64,000 nucleotides of DNA, from positions 119,695 through 183,694 of the forward strand of contig NZ_JBATXG010000032.1 in the NCBI RefSeq assembly GCF_049673105.1, read 5' to 3'. This stretch comes from Castellaniella sp049673105 (GTDB lineage Bacteria > Pseudomonadota > Gammaproteobacteria > Burkholderiales > Burkholderiaceae_B). Every line of letters starts with the position of its first letter. The stretch's first letter is position 1. The notes beneath the pieces are model-generated. The model worked only from the letters and a program-made list of their open reading frames with translations, ran no database searches and was not told the DNA's origin. This document shows, one piece after another, positions 41,650 to 50,045 of this stretch. The position numbers and the translations under genes were made by a program.

Positions 41650-42542
41650 GATGTCTGGGGGCGTAGCAACAGATGCCGGTAGCGCTCTGGCACGATGTCC
41701 GAGCTGTAAAAAGGGTTTTCCAGGTCGATGACGGTGCGGTCTTGCCAGGATTCCGCAGGCGGCAGTTGGCGCGTCCGGGACCAGATCGCCTCGAACTGAT
41801 CGTCGCCGCTGATAAGATCAAAGCCTTTTTGCAGTGCCTGGTACAGATCGTCAGCGCTGGGGTGGGGGGACACCCAGACGAAACGGTACCATGGGTAGCG
41901 CAGCAGCAGGGTCTTATCCAGCGCCAGTTGCGGATAGCGTTGGCGAAAGTGCGGCAGAAAATAGCTTAGGGATTCTTCCATCCCCATGGGAAACAGGTCG
42001 ATGACCCCGGCCTGCATTTGTTCGGCGAATTCTCCGTTGCGCCAGGCCTGGACTTCGCGGGTGGTGATGCCGGCCTTGCGGTAGATGTCCGCATCCCACC
42101 AACCCGAGCCTTGGCCGATGGTCAGGGTGCGCAAGTCTTTCAGGTCGCGGATGCGAGCCAGTTGTTCGACCTGGTTTTGCAGCACAAAGGCTGTGCGCCA
42201 GCCCAGCAAGCCGCGCTCCAGGGGGATGGGGATCATCCTCAGGCGGCCTTCGCGCACCAAGGTCAGGCGGGGCGGCGACACCGGCAGTAAGGTGATGTGG
42301 ATGCGCCCGGCGCCAGTTTCATGCAGATTGCGTGTTTCGGACGTATGCGGCGCGTTGACCAGCTTGGCTGGGAATCCGGCGGCGTCCAGCGCGGTATGCA
42401 GCAGCGCGATGCAGTGGGCCAGCGAAGGCTCTGTCTGCACGGTAAACACAGGGGGTGTGGCCGCCCGCGATGAGACGGGCAGGCAGGCCCCGGCGAATAG
42501 ACCCAGCAGGCTGCGGCGATACGGCGAAAAAGAGGTCTTCAT
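41646..42542 (-). CDS. Periplasmic substrate-binding protein paired with a GGDEF protein
   Basis: 298 residues from the ATG at 42542; an earlier ATG at 42557 adds five residues and cannot be excluded. The N-terminus has an RRSLLGLFAG stretch, resembling a Tat or Sec signal, cleaved near SSRAATP. The rest fits the SBP_bac_3-like amino-acid/solute-binding fold. No permease or ATPase genes are present; the only partner is the GGDEF gene that overlaps its stop by 4 bp. It therefore looks like a sensory, not a transport, binding protein. Confidence 0.82.
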   Translation of the reverse strand: MKTSFSPYRRSLLGLFAGACLPVSSRAATPPVFTVQTEPSLAHCIALLHTALDAAGFPAKLVNAPHTSETRNLHETGAGRIHITLLPVSPPRLTLVREGRLRMIPIPLERGLLGWRTAFVLQNQVEQLARIRDLKDLRTLTIGQGSGWWDADIYRKAGITTREVQAWRNGEFAEQMQAGVIDLFPMGMEESLSYFLPHFRQRYPQLALDKTLLLRYPWYRFVWVSPHPSADDLYQALQKGFDLISGDDQFEAIWSRTRQLPPAESWQDRTVIDLENPFYSSDIVPERYRHLLLRPQTS

Positions 42543-42566
42543 GTGGGTGTCAGGCATCGTCGTGGG

Positions 42567-42764
42567 TCATGGGGCGCGTTGCCGGGGTTCTTTCGGGGAA
42601 AAACTCAGGCAGACGTGGCCAGTGGTTTCCCGGACTTCGTGTTCGGGCAGACGGTGACTTTTGAAACCCATTGCGTGGCAGCCATAGGGCAAGTGTGGAT
42701 CATAAGTGATATGAAAGTGCGCACACTGGTTGCAGGCGATCGGGGGGCGGGTATTGCGGTTCAC
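42567..42764 (-). CDS. Small conserved cysteine-rich protein
   Basis: 65 residues starting with GTG at 42764. Four cysteines (C-x-x-C near 12-15, PYGC near 29, GHVC near 52) and the block FHITYDPHLPYGCHAMGFKS recur in small hypothetical proteins of betaproteobacteria, as I recall. They could bind zinc or an Fe-S centre. It lies 24 bp before the binding-protein start on the same strand, so it may be the first gene of the signalling operon. Function unknown. Confidence 0.75.
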   Translation of the reverse strand: MNRNTRPPIACNQCAHFHITYDPHLPYGCHAMGFKSHRLPEHEVRETTGHVCLSFSPKEPRQRAP

Positions 42765-42814
42765 TGAGCGATGGCGTGCATGCGCGAATGCGTTGCAGCC
42801 CTTGGGTAGTTTGT

Positions 42815-42828
42815 GGTCTGGTCAGACC
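42815..42828. promoter_or_regulatory. GGTCTG-GT-CAGACC dyad upstream of queG
   Basis: A perfect 14-bp inverted repeat, followed at once by CTGTACAG (42832-42839). It lies between the divergent Cys-rich gene and queG. GntR-family sites often look like TGGTCnGACCA, but no such regulator is adjacent. Confidence 0.35.
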
Positions 42829-42944
42829 TTACTGTACAGGGACCCATGTCGCGGTGCAATTGGCGCCGGCGCCGTCCTTCCCCCTAAGGCGCGGCCTGCG
42901 TGGCGCCGCGCATCCGTAGGCCTGAAAAAGACTAGACTTGCACG

Positions 42945-44051
42945 ATGACCTCTTCCCTCCCTTCATCGACCAGCGCAGACCGTAGCCAGTGGCTGCGCCA
43001 GATACGGACGTGGGCGCACGATTTGGGGTTTTCCCATATCGGTGTGTCGGGGGTGGATTTGTCATCAGCCGAGCCGCAACTGCTGCAGTGGCTGGCCCTG
43101 GGCTATCACGGCGACCTGCATTACATGGAACGACATGGCCTCACGCGCGCACGCCCGGCTGAGCTTGTGCCTGGCACGATCAGCGTCATCACGGCGCGCA
43201 TGCCCTATCTGCCACGCGGCACCACTGCGCCGGACTGGCAAACCCGTGAGCTGGCACGGCTGGAAGACCCGGGCGAAGGCGTGGTCTCGCTGTATGCGCG
43301 GGGACGTGATTATCACAAGGTTGTGCGCGGGCGTCTGCGAAAATTATGCGACCGCATCGAGACGCTGGTCGGCCCATTTGGGTATCGTGCTTTTTCGGAT
43401 TCGGCGCCGGTGCTGGAAAAAGAACTCGCCAGCCGCAGCGGTCAGGGCTGGCGCGGCAAGCATTCCATGGTGCTGTCGCGCGATGCGGGGTCCATGTTTT
43501 TCCTGGGCGAGATCTTTGTGGATTTTGCGCTGGACCCTACTGAGCCGGTCAGCGCGCATTGCGGCACCTGTACCGCCTGCATCGACATCTGCCCCACGGG
43601 CGCGATTGTGGCGCCGGGCGTGGTCGATGCGCGCCGCTGTATTTCCTATCTGACCATCGAAAATCATGGCCCCATCCCTGAAGAGCTGCGTCCTTTGATG
43701 GGAAATCGTATCTATGGCTGCGATGATTGCCAGACGATCTGCCCCTGGAACAAGTATGCGCAGACGACGGAACTGCCCGATTTTGATGAACGCGCGCCGC
43801 TGGTCGGCCATCGGCTGGTGGAATTGTTTGCCTGGGACGAGGCGACTTTTCTAAAGCACACCGAAGGTGGCCCGGTCCGGCGCATCAATCATGAACGCTG
43901 GCTGCGCAATGTGGCGGTCGCGCTGGGCAATGCATTGCGCCAGGCGGACGCGGAACAGGCCCGGGAATTGCGTGCAGCCCTGTCAAGCCGCGCCGACCAC
44001 GACAGCGCCTTGGTGCGCGAGCATGTCGCCTGGGCGCTGGCGCAGGGCTAG
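42945..44051 (+). CDS. queG: Epoxyqueuosine reductase
   Basis: 368 residues. Last step of queuosine synthesis in tRNA, using cobalamin and two [4Fe-4S] clusters. The ferredoxin motif CGTCTACIDICPTGAI (near 206-221) and second set CDDCQTICPWNK (near 263-274) are intact. N-terminal GFSHIGVSGVDLS is the family opening. Soluble. Confidence 0.95.
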   Translation: MTSSLPSSTSADRSQWLRQIRTWAHDLGFSHIGVSGVDLSSAEPQLLQWLALGYHGDLHYMERHGLTRARPAELVPGTISVITARMPYLPRGTTAPDWQTRELARLEDPGEGVVSLYARGRDYHKVVRGRLRKLCDRIETLVGPFGYRAFSDSAPVLEKELASRSGQGWRGKHSMVLSRDAGSMFFLGEIFVDFALDPTEPVSAHCGTCTACIDICPTGAIVAPGVVDARRCISYLTIENHGPIPEELRPLMGNRIYGCDDCQTICPWNKYAQTTELPDFDERAPLVGHRLVELFAWDEATFLKHTEGGPVRRINHERWLRNVAVALGNALRQADAEQARELRAALSSRADHDSALVREHVAWALAQG

Positions 44052-44131
44052 GACGTCCACGGGATAGGGGTCGCCTATACTGGGGGCCTTATTGACTATC
44101 TCACGGCGTGTGCTGTGCTCTGTAGCCAACG

Positions 44132-44473
44132 ATGACTGATTTCTCGAATTGCCCCGAATGCGCCGCCCAGGATACCTACCAGGATGGCGACCACTATATT
44201 TGCCCGCATTGCGCCCATGAATGGCCTGTCCAGGCTGAGCCTGCCGAGGCAGTGGACGAGGCCCGTGTAGTCTTGGACAGCAACGGCAATCCTTTGGTGA
44301 CGGGAGACGCCGTCATCCTGATCAAAGACTTGAAGCTGAAAGGGTCATCCAGCACCCTTAAAAAAGGCACCAAGATCAAGAACATCCGCATCGTCGATGG
44401 CGATCATGAAGTCGACTGCAAGGTCGATGGCATGGCGGTGATGCTCAAGGCCGAGTTCCTCAAAAAGGCCTGA
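44132..44473 (+). CDS. yjdM: PhnA-type zinc ribbon domain protein
   Basis: 113 residues. An N-terminal zinc ribbon (CPECAAQDTY, CPHCAHEW) is followed by the PhnA/YjdM domain (VLDSNGNPLVTGDAVILIKD, LKGSSSTLKKGTKIKNIRIV). Once tied to phosphonate use, later shown unnecessary for it; true role unclear. It stands alone and is convergent with bdcR, 5 bp apart. Confidence 0.93.
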   Translation: MTDFSNCPECAAQDTYQDGDHYICPHCAHEWPVQAEPAEAVDEARVVLDSNGNPLVTGDAVILIKDLKLKGSSSTLKKGTKIKNIRIVDGDHEVDCKVDGMAVMLKAEFLKKA

Positions 44474-44478
44474 CACGC

Positions 44479-45072
44479 TCAGGTTTGCAGCTCGTCGGCC
44501 AGCGCCCGAGAGGCAAGTCGCACGGTGTTCATCAGGCGATCTGCGCTATAGCCCTGACGCGCCTTGGCGGAGAGGCCTTGCATGAAGAGACTGATGAAGT
44601 CCGTCAGCCGCTCGGCCTTTTCCGGATGGCGTTCGGCAATGTAGGTGCGGATCATCCCTTCAGCGGCGGCATGAAACTGGCAGGCGGCTGCGCGGGCTTG
44701 CGGATCTTCGGCATGCGTGCCTTCCAGTACCAGGCAGCCGGCGGTTTCCGGGTCGGCAGCATAGCGCCAGGCGGCATCCTCCAGGACGGCGGCGAGACAA
44801 TCGGCTACCGGCCTGTCCGACCGCAAGATTTCTTTGAGGGGAATAGTACCCGTGCTGGCATAGCGGTCCAGGACGCGGGCGTACAGGCCCGCCTTGTTGC
44901 CGAAAGCAGCATAGAAGCTGGGCGGATTGATGCCCAACACGTCGGTCACATGCGCGACGCTGACGGCGTCGTATCCCTGCGCATGGAATAGGCGCTGAGC
45001 GATGGCGACCGCCTGGTCCGGATCAAAACTTCGGGGTCGACCAGGCGGTCGAGATAATTTTTTAGTGTTCAT
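44479..45072 (-). CDS. bdcR: TetR family repressor, BdcR type
   Basis: 197 residues from the ATG at 45072 (MNTKKLSRPPGRPRSFD). The HTH (VAHVTDVLGINPPSFYAAFG, about 38-57) and a ligand domain follow. The divergent neighbour is BdcA, and the arrangement equals the bdcA-bdcR pair of E. coli. One copy of the operator overlaps its own start codon, so it should repress itself as well. Confidence 0.88.
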   Translation of the reverse strand: MNTKKLSRPPGRPRSFDPDQAVAIAQRLFHAQGYDAVSVAHVTDVLGINPPSFYAAFGNKAGLYARVLDRYASTGTIPLKEILRSDRPVADCLAAVLEDAAWRYAADPETAGCLVLEGTHAEDPQARAAACQFHAAAEGMIRTYIAERHPEKAERLTDFISLFMQGLSAKARQGYSADRLMNTVRLASRALADELQT

Positions 45073-45120
45073 TAAAAAACCCATTGACAACATTCATCGT
45101 CATTTATATAGTGCTCACTA
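45063..45120 (+). promoter_or_regulatory. bdcA promoter with twin BdcR operators
   Basis: The promoter TTGACA (45084-45089), 17-bp spacer, TATAGT (45107-45112) is near consensus. Two related dyads lie around it: TAGTGTTCATTA (45063-45074), which covers the bdcR start codon, and TAGTGCTCACTA (45109-45120), which covers the bdcA -10. The shared form TAGTG-NN-CAYTA fits a TetR-type dimer site, so one protein controls both directions. Confidence 0.75.
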
Positions 45121-45143
45121 CAATACTATCCAAGGAGCATCGC

Positions 45144-45857
45144 ATGTCAACGTTTCAATCCCGATCCATTTTAGTGCTCGGCGGCAGCCGGGGTATCGGC
45201 GCCGCGATCGTCCGCCGCTTTTCGGCAGAAGGCGCCGTCGTGACATTCACGTATGCCGGCTCGCCGGATGACGCCCGGAAGCTTGCCATGGGAACCGGCA
45301 GTACGGCGGTGTTGACCGACAGTGCGGATCGGGATGCGGTGATTGAGAGGGTCCGGGCAAGCGGTCCGCTGGACGTGCTGGTGGTGAATGCCGGGATCGC
45401 GGTTTTCGGTGATGCCCTGGCACAGGATCCGGATGCGATCGACCGGCTGTTTCGGATCAATATCCACGCGCCGTATCATGCCGCTGTCGAGGCTGCCCGG
45501 CAGATGCCCGAGGGCGGTCGGATCATTGTGATTGGTTCCGTCAATGGCGACAGGATGCCGGTCCCCGGCATGGCCGCCTACGCCATGAGCAAGTCTGCCC
45601 TCCAGGGGCTGGCGCGGGGGCTGGCCCGGGATTTCGGGCCGCGTGGAATCACCGTGAACGTCGTGCAGCCGGGCCCTATCGACACGGATGCGAACCCAGC
45701 CGATGGGCCGATGAAGGACGTGCTGCATGGGTTCATGGCGATTAAACGTCATGGTCGGCCGGATGAGGTCGCAGGCATGGTCGCTTGGCTGGCTGGGCCG
45801 GAAGCCTCGTTTGTCACGGGGGCGATGCATACGATCGATGGTGCATTTGGCGCTTAG
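45144..45857 (+). CDS. bdcA: SDR family oxidoreductase linked to biofilm dispersal
   Basis: 237 residues from the ATG at 45144, with AAGGAG 6 bases upstream. Rossmann motif LGGSRGIGAAIVRRF (13-27), VVNAGIAVFGD, catalytic GSVNGDRM and Tyr-x-x-x-Lys in AAYAMSKSAL are typical of short-chain dehydrogenases. In my recollection the chain is very similar to E. coli BdcA, for example in INIHAPYHA and EGGRIIVIGSVNGDRMPVPG, which is high for so distant a lineage and hints at gene transfer. BdcA is reported to bind c-di-GMP and promote biofilm dispersal. Confidence 0.92.
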   Translation: MSTFQSRSILVLGGSRGIGAAIVRRFSAEGAVVTFTYAGSPDDARKLAMGTGSTAVLTDSADRDAVIERVRASGPLDVLVVNAGIAVFGDALAQDPDAIDRLFRINIHAPYHAAVEAARQMPEGGRIIVIGSVNGDRMPVPGMAAYAMSKSALQGLARGLARDFGPRGITVNVVQPGPIDTDANPADGPMKDVLHGFMAIKRHGRPDEVAGMVAWLAGPEASFVTGAMHTIDGAFGA

Positions 45858-45887
45858 GCCAGGGGGTGAACCTTAATACCCCCGGCC
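45857..45887 (+). terminator. Terminator of bdcA
   Basis: GGCC-A-GGGGGT (45857-45867) pairs with ACCCCC-GGCC (45878-45887) around a 10-base loop, followed by a T-rich tail (GTTTCTGTTT). The stem begins at the last base of the bdcA stop codon. Confidence 0.6.
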
Positions 45888-45900
45888 CCGTTTCTGTTTG

Positions 45901-46266
45901 TCACGGTTTGGCTGCATGCCAGACGTTCTTGATCCCGTCGCCCATGGCATCGCCCGGCTTTTTGTCCGTATGCCAGTGGTACAGGGGGCGGCCCTTGTAG
46001 GCCCACTGCATGGCGCCGTCGCCGCGCTTGATGATGGTCCAATCGCCACTCGCTTTGTCGTGTGAGTCAGCCACGGCAGGCGGCCAGTTGGTGGCGCAGC
46101 CGTCGGTGCACATGCTTTTTCCGGTCGCACCGTCTTTGTCGAAAACATAGAGTGTCATGCCGTGTTCATCGACAATCCTGCCGTTCGTGATTTTCGGGGG
46201 AGCTGCCAGTGCCGGCAAAGACACGGTGGCACCCAGCGCCAACAACATCAGGGTACGTAGCATCAT
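45901..46266 (-). CDS. Secreted repeat protein of unknown function (COG4315-like)
   Basis: 121 residues from the ATG at 46266 (MMLRTLMLLALGAT), with AAGGA upstream. Signal peptide cut near LPALAAP. Two copies of the Y-x-[FW]-xxD motif, LYVFDKDGATGKS (near 40) and LYHWHTDKKPGD (near 96), and two cysteines (SMCTDGCATNWPP) mark the secreted-repeat (PF03640) group. Periplasmic or surface; role unknown. Confidence 0.88.
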   Translation of the reverse strand: MMLRTLMLLALGATVSLPALAAPPKITNGRIVDEHGMTLYVFDKDGATGKSMCTDGCATNWPPAVADSHDKASGDWTIIKRGDGAMQWAYKGRPLYHWHTDKKPGDAMGDGIKNVWHAAKP

Positions 46267-46574
46267 GTGATCCTTTGTTCCGTCAGTGAAATTTCGCAGG
46301 CTCAACGCCCCAAGCCGCCAGGACGTTGTACAAGCTTAGACCTGCGCGCGCCGGAACGGAAGGGATATGCAACTCGGATGATTTACAGAGTGATTCAGCG
46401 CTTGCGTCCGCCGAATCGCTGCATGCGGGGCCGCATGTGCGGTGGCATGAGAGGGCTCTGAGGGGGCCCACCCTCACCCTGCTCACTGATCGCGCCGTGC
46501 GGCTGGCGGGTTTTGCCCGGAGCCGATATCCACTTCGATAAAATGAGCATTCGCTCTCGTCTTGTGGATGCTTG
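46267..46574. other. Divergent intergenic region
   Basis: 308 bp between the secreted-repeat gene and the PLD gene. A weak plus-strand promoter is possible: TTGCCC (46513-46518), 18-bp spacer, GATAAA (46537-46542). Short frames here have no family features. I see no repeat element or RNA gene. Confidence 0.5.
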
Positions 46575-48113
46575 ATGTTGAAGAATGGGACCCTGCTGAT
46601 GGTCGTCGCGATCTGCCTGTCGGCGTGCAGCCTGCCTTCCCAGGAAGGAAGGCAGTCGTCGCAGGCCATCACGCCGCAGCAGAGCGCTGATACCGCGCTG
46701 GGGCGCAGCCTGGCGCCGCTACTCACAGAGCATTCGGGCTTGTCGGGCGTCGTGCTGCTGTCCGATCCGCTGGGTGCGTTCGCAGCACGCATGCGCCTGA
46801 TCTCCGAAGCGCAACGCACCATCGACATCCAGTACTACATCTGGCGCGACGACATTACTGGCAATCTGATGTTGCAGGCGCTGCACGAGGCTGCTCAACG
46901 TGGGGTGCGCGTCAGGCTGCTGGTGGACGATAACGGCACCAGCGGACTTGACGACAAGCTCGCCCTGCTGAATGCGGAACCCAATGCTCAGGTCCGCTTG
47001 TTCAACCCCTTTCCGTTTCGCATGTTCAAGCAGTTGGCGTTCCTGACGGACTTCAGCCGGCTGAACCGGCGCATGCACAACAAATCGCTGACCGTGGATG
47101 GGCAGGTCACGATCGTGGGTGGGCGCAACATCGGGGACGAATACTTCGGGGCAACGCAGGGGGTGGCGTTTGCCGATCTCGATGTCATGGTGGCGGGCCA
47201 TGTGGTCGAGGACGTCTCACATGATTTCGACCGCTATTGGGGCAGCGAATCGGCGTATCCGCTAGAGCGCCTGGTGTCGATGCCGAGCGAGCGCGAGTCT
47301 CGATTGTTGCGACAAGAAGAGGCGGGCATGGCGCTGTCGCCCGAGGCCGGCGCCTATGTGGCAGCCGTGAGGCAGTCGGCTTTCATTCAGAAGCTGCTGG
47401 CGCGGGAGCTGGCGTTTGATTGGGTGTCGGTGCGCATGGTGAGCGATGATCCCGGCAAGGCGCTGGGCCGTGCGCCGCAGCAGGCTACTCTCATGGCGCG
47501 CCTGATCGACATCCTGGGTAAGCCTGCGCATTCGGTGGACCTGGTTTCGCCATACTTCGTGCCCACGCAGCAAGGCGTGGAAGCATTCAGCACCCTGGAG
47601 AAACAGGGGGTTCGCATCCGCATCCTGACCAATTCCCTGGAGGCCACGGATGTGACGGCGGTTTTTGCGGGCTATGCAAAGTATCGCCGCCCCTTGCTGG
47701 AACAGGGCATCACGCTGTTCGAGATGCGGCGCGAGGCCGGAACTGAAAGTCCCAAGGAGAAGGCGGGGCCGTTCGGCAGTTCGGGCGCAAGCCTTCATGC
47801 CAAGACTTTCGCGGTAGATGGGAAGCGTGTGTTTGTGGGTTCTTTCAATTTCGATCCCAGGTCCGCTCTTTTGAATACGGAACTGGGCTTTGTGATAGAC
47901 AGCGAGGCCATGGCCCGCCTCATGGCCAAGCTGTTCGACGACTTGATCCCGAACGGCGCTTATCAGCTGGGGCTGGACGGTCGGGGCGAGATTGTCTGGC
48001 GTGAACGTACGCCCCAGGGAACCGAGACGCTGAATTCGGAACCCAAGGCCTCTTTCTGGCGGCTTCTGCTGGTGAAGGGGCTGTCGTGGCTGCCGATCGA
48101 ATCTCTGTTGTGA
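46575..48113 (+). CDS. PLD-family lipoprotein, cardiolipin synthase-like (ClsC type)
   Basis: 512 residues from the ATG at 46575 (a TTG at 46572 is also possible). Lipobox ICLSAC-S at about residues 14-19 makes it a lipoprotein. Two HxKxxxxD motifs are present: MHNKSLTVDGQVTIVGGRN (near 172) and LHAKTFAVDGKRVFVGSFN (near 412). This matches the ClsC/phospholipase D type that makes cardiolipin from two phospholipids or cleaves them. Confidence 0.9.
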   Translation: MLKNGTLLMVVAICLSACSLPSQEGRQSSQAITPQQSADTALGRSLAPLLTEHSGLSGVVLLSDPLGAFAARMRLISEAQRTIDIQYYIWRDDITGNLMLQALHEAAQRGVRVRLLVDDNGTSGLDDKLALLNAEPNAQVRLFNPFPFRMFKQLAFLTDFSRLNRRMHNKSLTVDGQVTIVGGRNIGDEYFGATQGVAFADLDVMVAGHVVEDVSHDFDRYWGSESAYPLERLVSMPSERESRLLRQEEAGMALSPEAGAYVAAVRQSAFIQKLLARELAFDWVSVRMVSDDPGKALGRAPQQATLMARLIDILGKPAHSVDLVSPYFVPTQQGVEAFSTLEKQGVRIRILTNSLEATDVTAVFAGYAKYRRPLLEQGITLFEMRREAGTESPKEKAGPFGSSGASLHAKTFAVDGKRVFVGSFNFDPRSALLNTELGFVIDSEAMARLMAKLFDDLIPNGAYQLGLDGRGEIVWRERTPQGTETLNSEPKASFWRLLLVKGLSWLPIESLL

Positions 48114-48134
48114 ATCGCGCCCGCTCCAGACAAC

Positions 48135-48163
48135 AAAAAACCCAGCCGAAAACGACTGGGTTT
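48135..48163 (-). terminator. Terminator of the KdgD-like gene
   Basis: An 8-bp stem AAACCCAG / CTGGGTTT with a 10-base loop is followed on the minus strand by a T-run (TTTTTTG). It lies 7 bases after the dehydratase stop, and may also stop the PLD transcript from the other side. Confidence 0.75.
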
Positions 48164-48169
48164 GGCGAA

Positions 48170-49087
48170 TCAGTCTGATCCGGGTAGCGCTTCGATGAGC
48201 GCGCGCAGTTCTGCTTCTTCGGAAGGCAGCAGATCGGTCAGTGGCGCGCGGACCGGGCCGGCGGGATGGCCGACGATACGTGCTCCCGCCTTGACGAGGC
48301 TTACGGCATAACCGGCCTTGCGGTTGCGGATTTCCAGCAGCGGCAGAAAGAATGTATCGAGCAGACGATTGATTGTCTCGTAGTCCGCGGCCCGCACGGC
48401 TTGGTAGAACCGGGTGGCGGTTCCGGGGATGAAGTTGAACACGGCTGATGAATAGACCGGCACGCCCAGTGCGCGGTAGGCTGCCGCGAATACCTCGGCG
48501 GTGGGCAGGCCTCCCAGGTAGGTGAAGCGGTCGCCCAGGCGGCGGCGGATGCGCACCATGTTTTCGATATCGCCGATCCCGTCCTTGAAGCCGATCAGGT
48601 TGGGGCAGCTGTCGGCGAGTTGTTCCAGCACCGAGGCGGACAAGCGGCATTGCCCTCGGTTGTACAGGACGACACCGATATCGACTGAGCGGCAGACTTC
48701 ACGGACGTGCGCAGCGATGCCGTCCTGCGGCGCTTCGGTCAGGTAATGCGGCATTAGCAGCAGACCGGCTGCCCCTTGGCGCTGAGCTTCCTGAGCGTAG
48801 GCGATTGCGGTGCGGGTGGGGCCTCCTGCCCCCGCCAGGATGGGGGTGTGGCCTTCGCAGGTTTTGACTGCCGTGTGCACCACCCGTGAAAAATCATCCA
48901 GGGTCAGGGAAAAATATTCGCCAGTGCCTCCGGCTGCGAACAAGGCGCGCGCGCCGTAGGGCATCAGCCATTCCAGCCGAGCCTGGTAGCCCTTGGCATC
49001 GAAATCACCCTGGGCGTCAAAATCGGTGATGGGAAATGACAGCAGCCCGTCATTCATTATTTCTTTCAGTTCGTGGTGCGAGATCAT
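48170..49087 (-). CDS. kdgD: 5-dehydro-4-deoxyglucarate dehydratase
   Basis: 305 residues from the ATG at 49087 (MISHHELKEIMNDGLLS), with AGAGGA upstream; an extra frame to 49126 is unsupported. DapA-type TIM barrel with the Schiff-base lysine in LIGFKDGIGD (near 184) and the helper Tyr in VVLYNRGQ (near 155). FAAGGTGEYFSLT (near 55) is the KdgD signature. It turns 5-keto-4-deoxyglucarate into 2-oxoglutarate semialdehyde in glucarate/galactarate catabolism. It closes the minus-strand cluster. Confidence 0.9.
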   Translation of the reverse strand: MISHHELKEIMNDGLLSFPITDFDAQGDFDAKGYQARLEWLMPYGARALFAAGGTGEYFSLTLDDFSRVVHTAVKTCEGHTPILAGAGGPTRTAIAYAQEAQRQGAAGLLLMPHYLTEAPQDGIAAHVREVCRSVDIGVVLYNRGQCRLSASVLEQLADSCPNLIGFKDGIGDIENMVRIRRRLGDRFTYLGGLPTAEVFAAAYRALGVPVYSSAVFNFIPGTATRFYQAVRAADYETINRLLDTFFLPLLEIRNRKAGYAVSLVKAGARIVGHPAGPVRAPLTDLLPSEEAELRALIEALPGSD

Positions 49088-49170
49088 GTTGGATCCTCTG
49101 GTGATGGAGGCGGCAGCATGCTGCACGCCTTCCGGTTCATGTCAAACGTAGCAGGTGCGCGGGGTGGTGC

Positions 49171-49986
49171 TCATGGGCGGGATTGGGCAAGATCTGCGCG
49201 GATCGATGCCACATTTTTCCCGGCCATGTTCATCCAGTAAATGTCGCTTCCGATGAGGAGCATGTCGCATCCCATGGCGGCCAGCTCAGCGGCTTGTTCT
49301 GCATCAGGAGGAAAGCAGGGGACCATGACACGGATGCCCCGGGGGCGGCATTGACTGATCAGGAGCGCCAGTTTTTCTCGGACTTCGGGATGCCGCATCT
49401 TGTAATCGATGGGGAGATTTCTGGACAAGGAATAGTCCGCCGGGCCGAAATGAACGGCATCGATGCCCCCCACATCCAGAATTTCATCGATGTTGTCGAA
49501 GAACTCATAGCTCTCCGCCATGGGTACGATGACCGTCCTGTCGTTTTCGCTTTGGCAATACGTCTTCCAATCGAAGCCTGGCGCGCCATACGATGCAGAC
49601 CGCACGGAACTGTCTCCTCCGCGCCGTCCTTGCCCCGGAAATTTGCTTGCCTGGATGATTCTTCTCATCTGGTCCGCGTTGTCGACTCGTGGGATGATCA
49701 CCCCGGTGGCGCCGAATTCGAGAACTTTCCGTATTTCTGCTTCGACCACACCGGATACCCGAACCAGGGCGTCCACGCCAGCGACCTTGGATGACAGCAC
49801 CAGCTTTTCCAGTCGTTCATCGACGCCCAGCGAGGTATGCTCGGTATCAATGAACAGGAAATCCAGGTCGTAAGATCCGGTGATTTCCACGACCGTGCTG
49901 GATCCGCTATATATATTCATCCCGTATAGAACCGCGTTCTTGCGGCGCATCTTTTCCTTCAGGGAAATCATGTGGTCTTGCTTCAT
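49171..49986 (-). CDS. HpcH/HpaI family aldolase
   Basis: 271 residues from the ATG at 49986 (MKQDHMISLKEKMRR); a longer frame to 50580 crosses the amidase gene. Family motifs: FLFIDTEHTSLG (near 42-53), TGVIIPRVDNADQM (near 92), VPMAESYEFFDNIDEI (near 153) and VHFGPADYSLS (near 176). These enzymes split 4-hydroxy-2-oxo acids into pyruvate plus an aldehyde, and include 5-keto-4-deoxyglucarate aldolase. With kdgD next to it, a shared sugar-acid intermediate is plausible. Confidence 0.88.
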   Translation of the reverse strand: MKQDHMISLKEKMRRKNAVLYGMNIYSGSSTVVEITGSYDLDFLFIDTEHTSLGVDERLEKLVLSSKVAGVDALVRVSGVVEAEIRKVLEFGATGVIIPRVDNADQMRRIIQASKFPGQGRRGGDSSVRSASYGAPGFDWKTYCQSENDRTVIVPMAESYEFFDNIDEILDVGGIDAVHFGPADYSLSRNLPIDYKMRHPEVREKLALLISQCRPRGIRVMVPCFPPDAEQAAELAAMGCDMLLIGSDIYWMNMAGKNVASIRADLAQSRP

Positions 49987-50045
49987 TGAAACCTCGTCTG
50001 TGTCTGGATTCTTGTCTGTCCGAAGCGCCGAGTCATGGGCGATGT

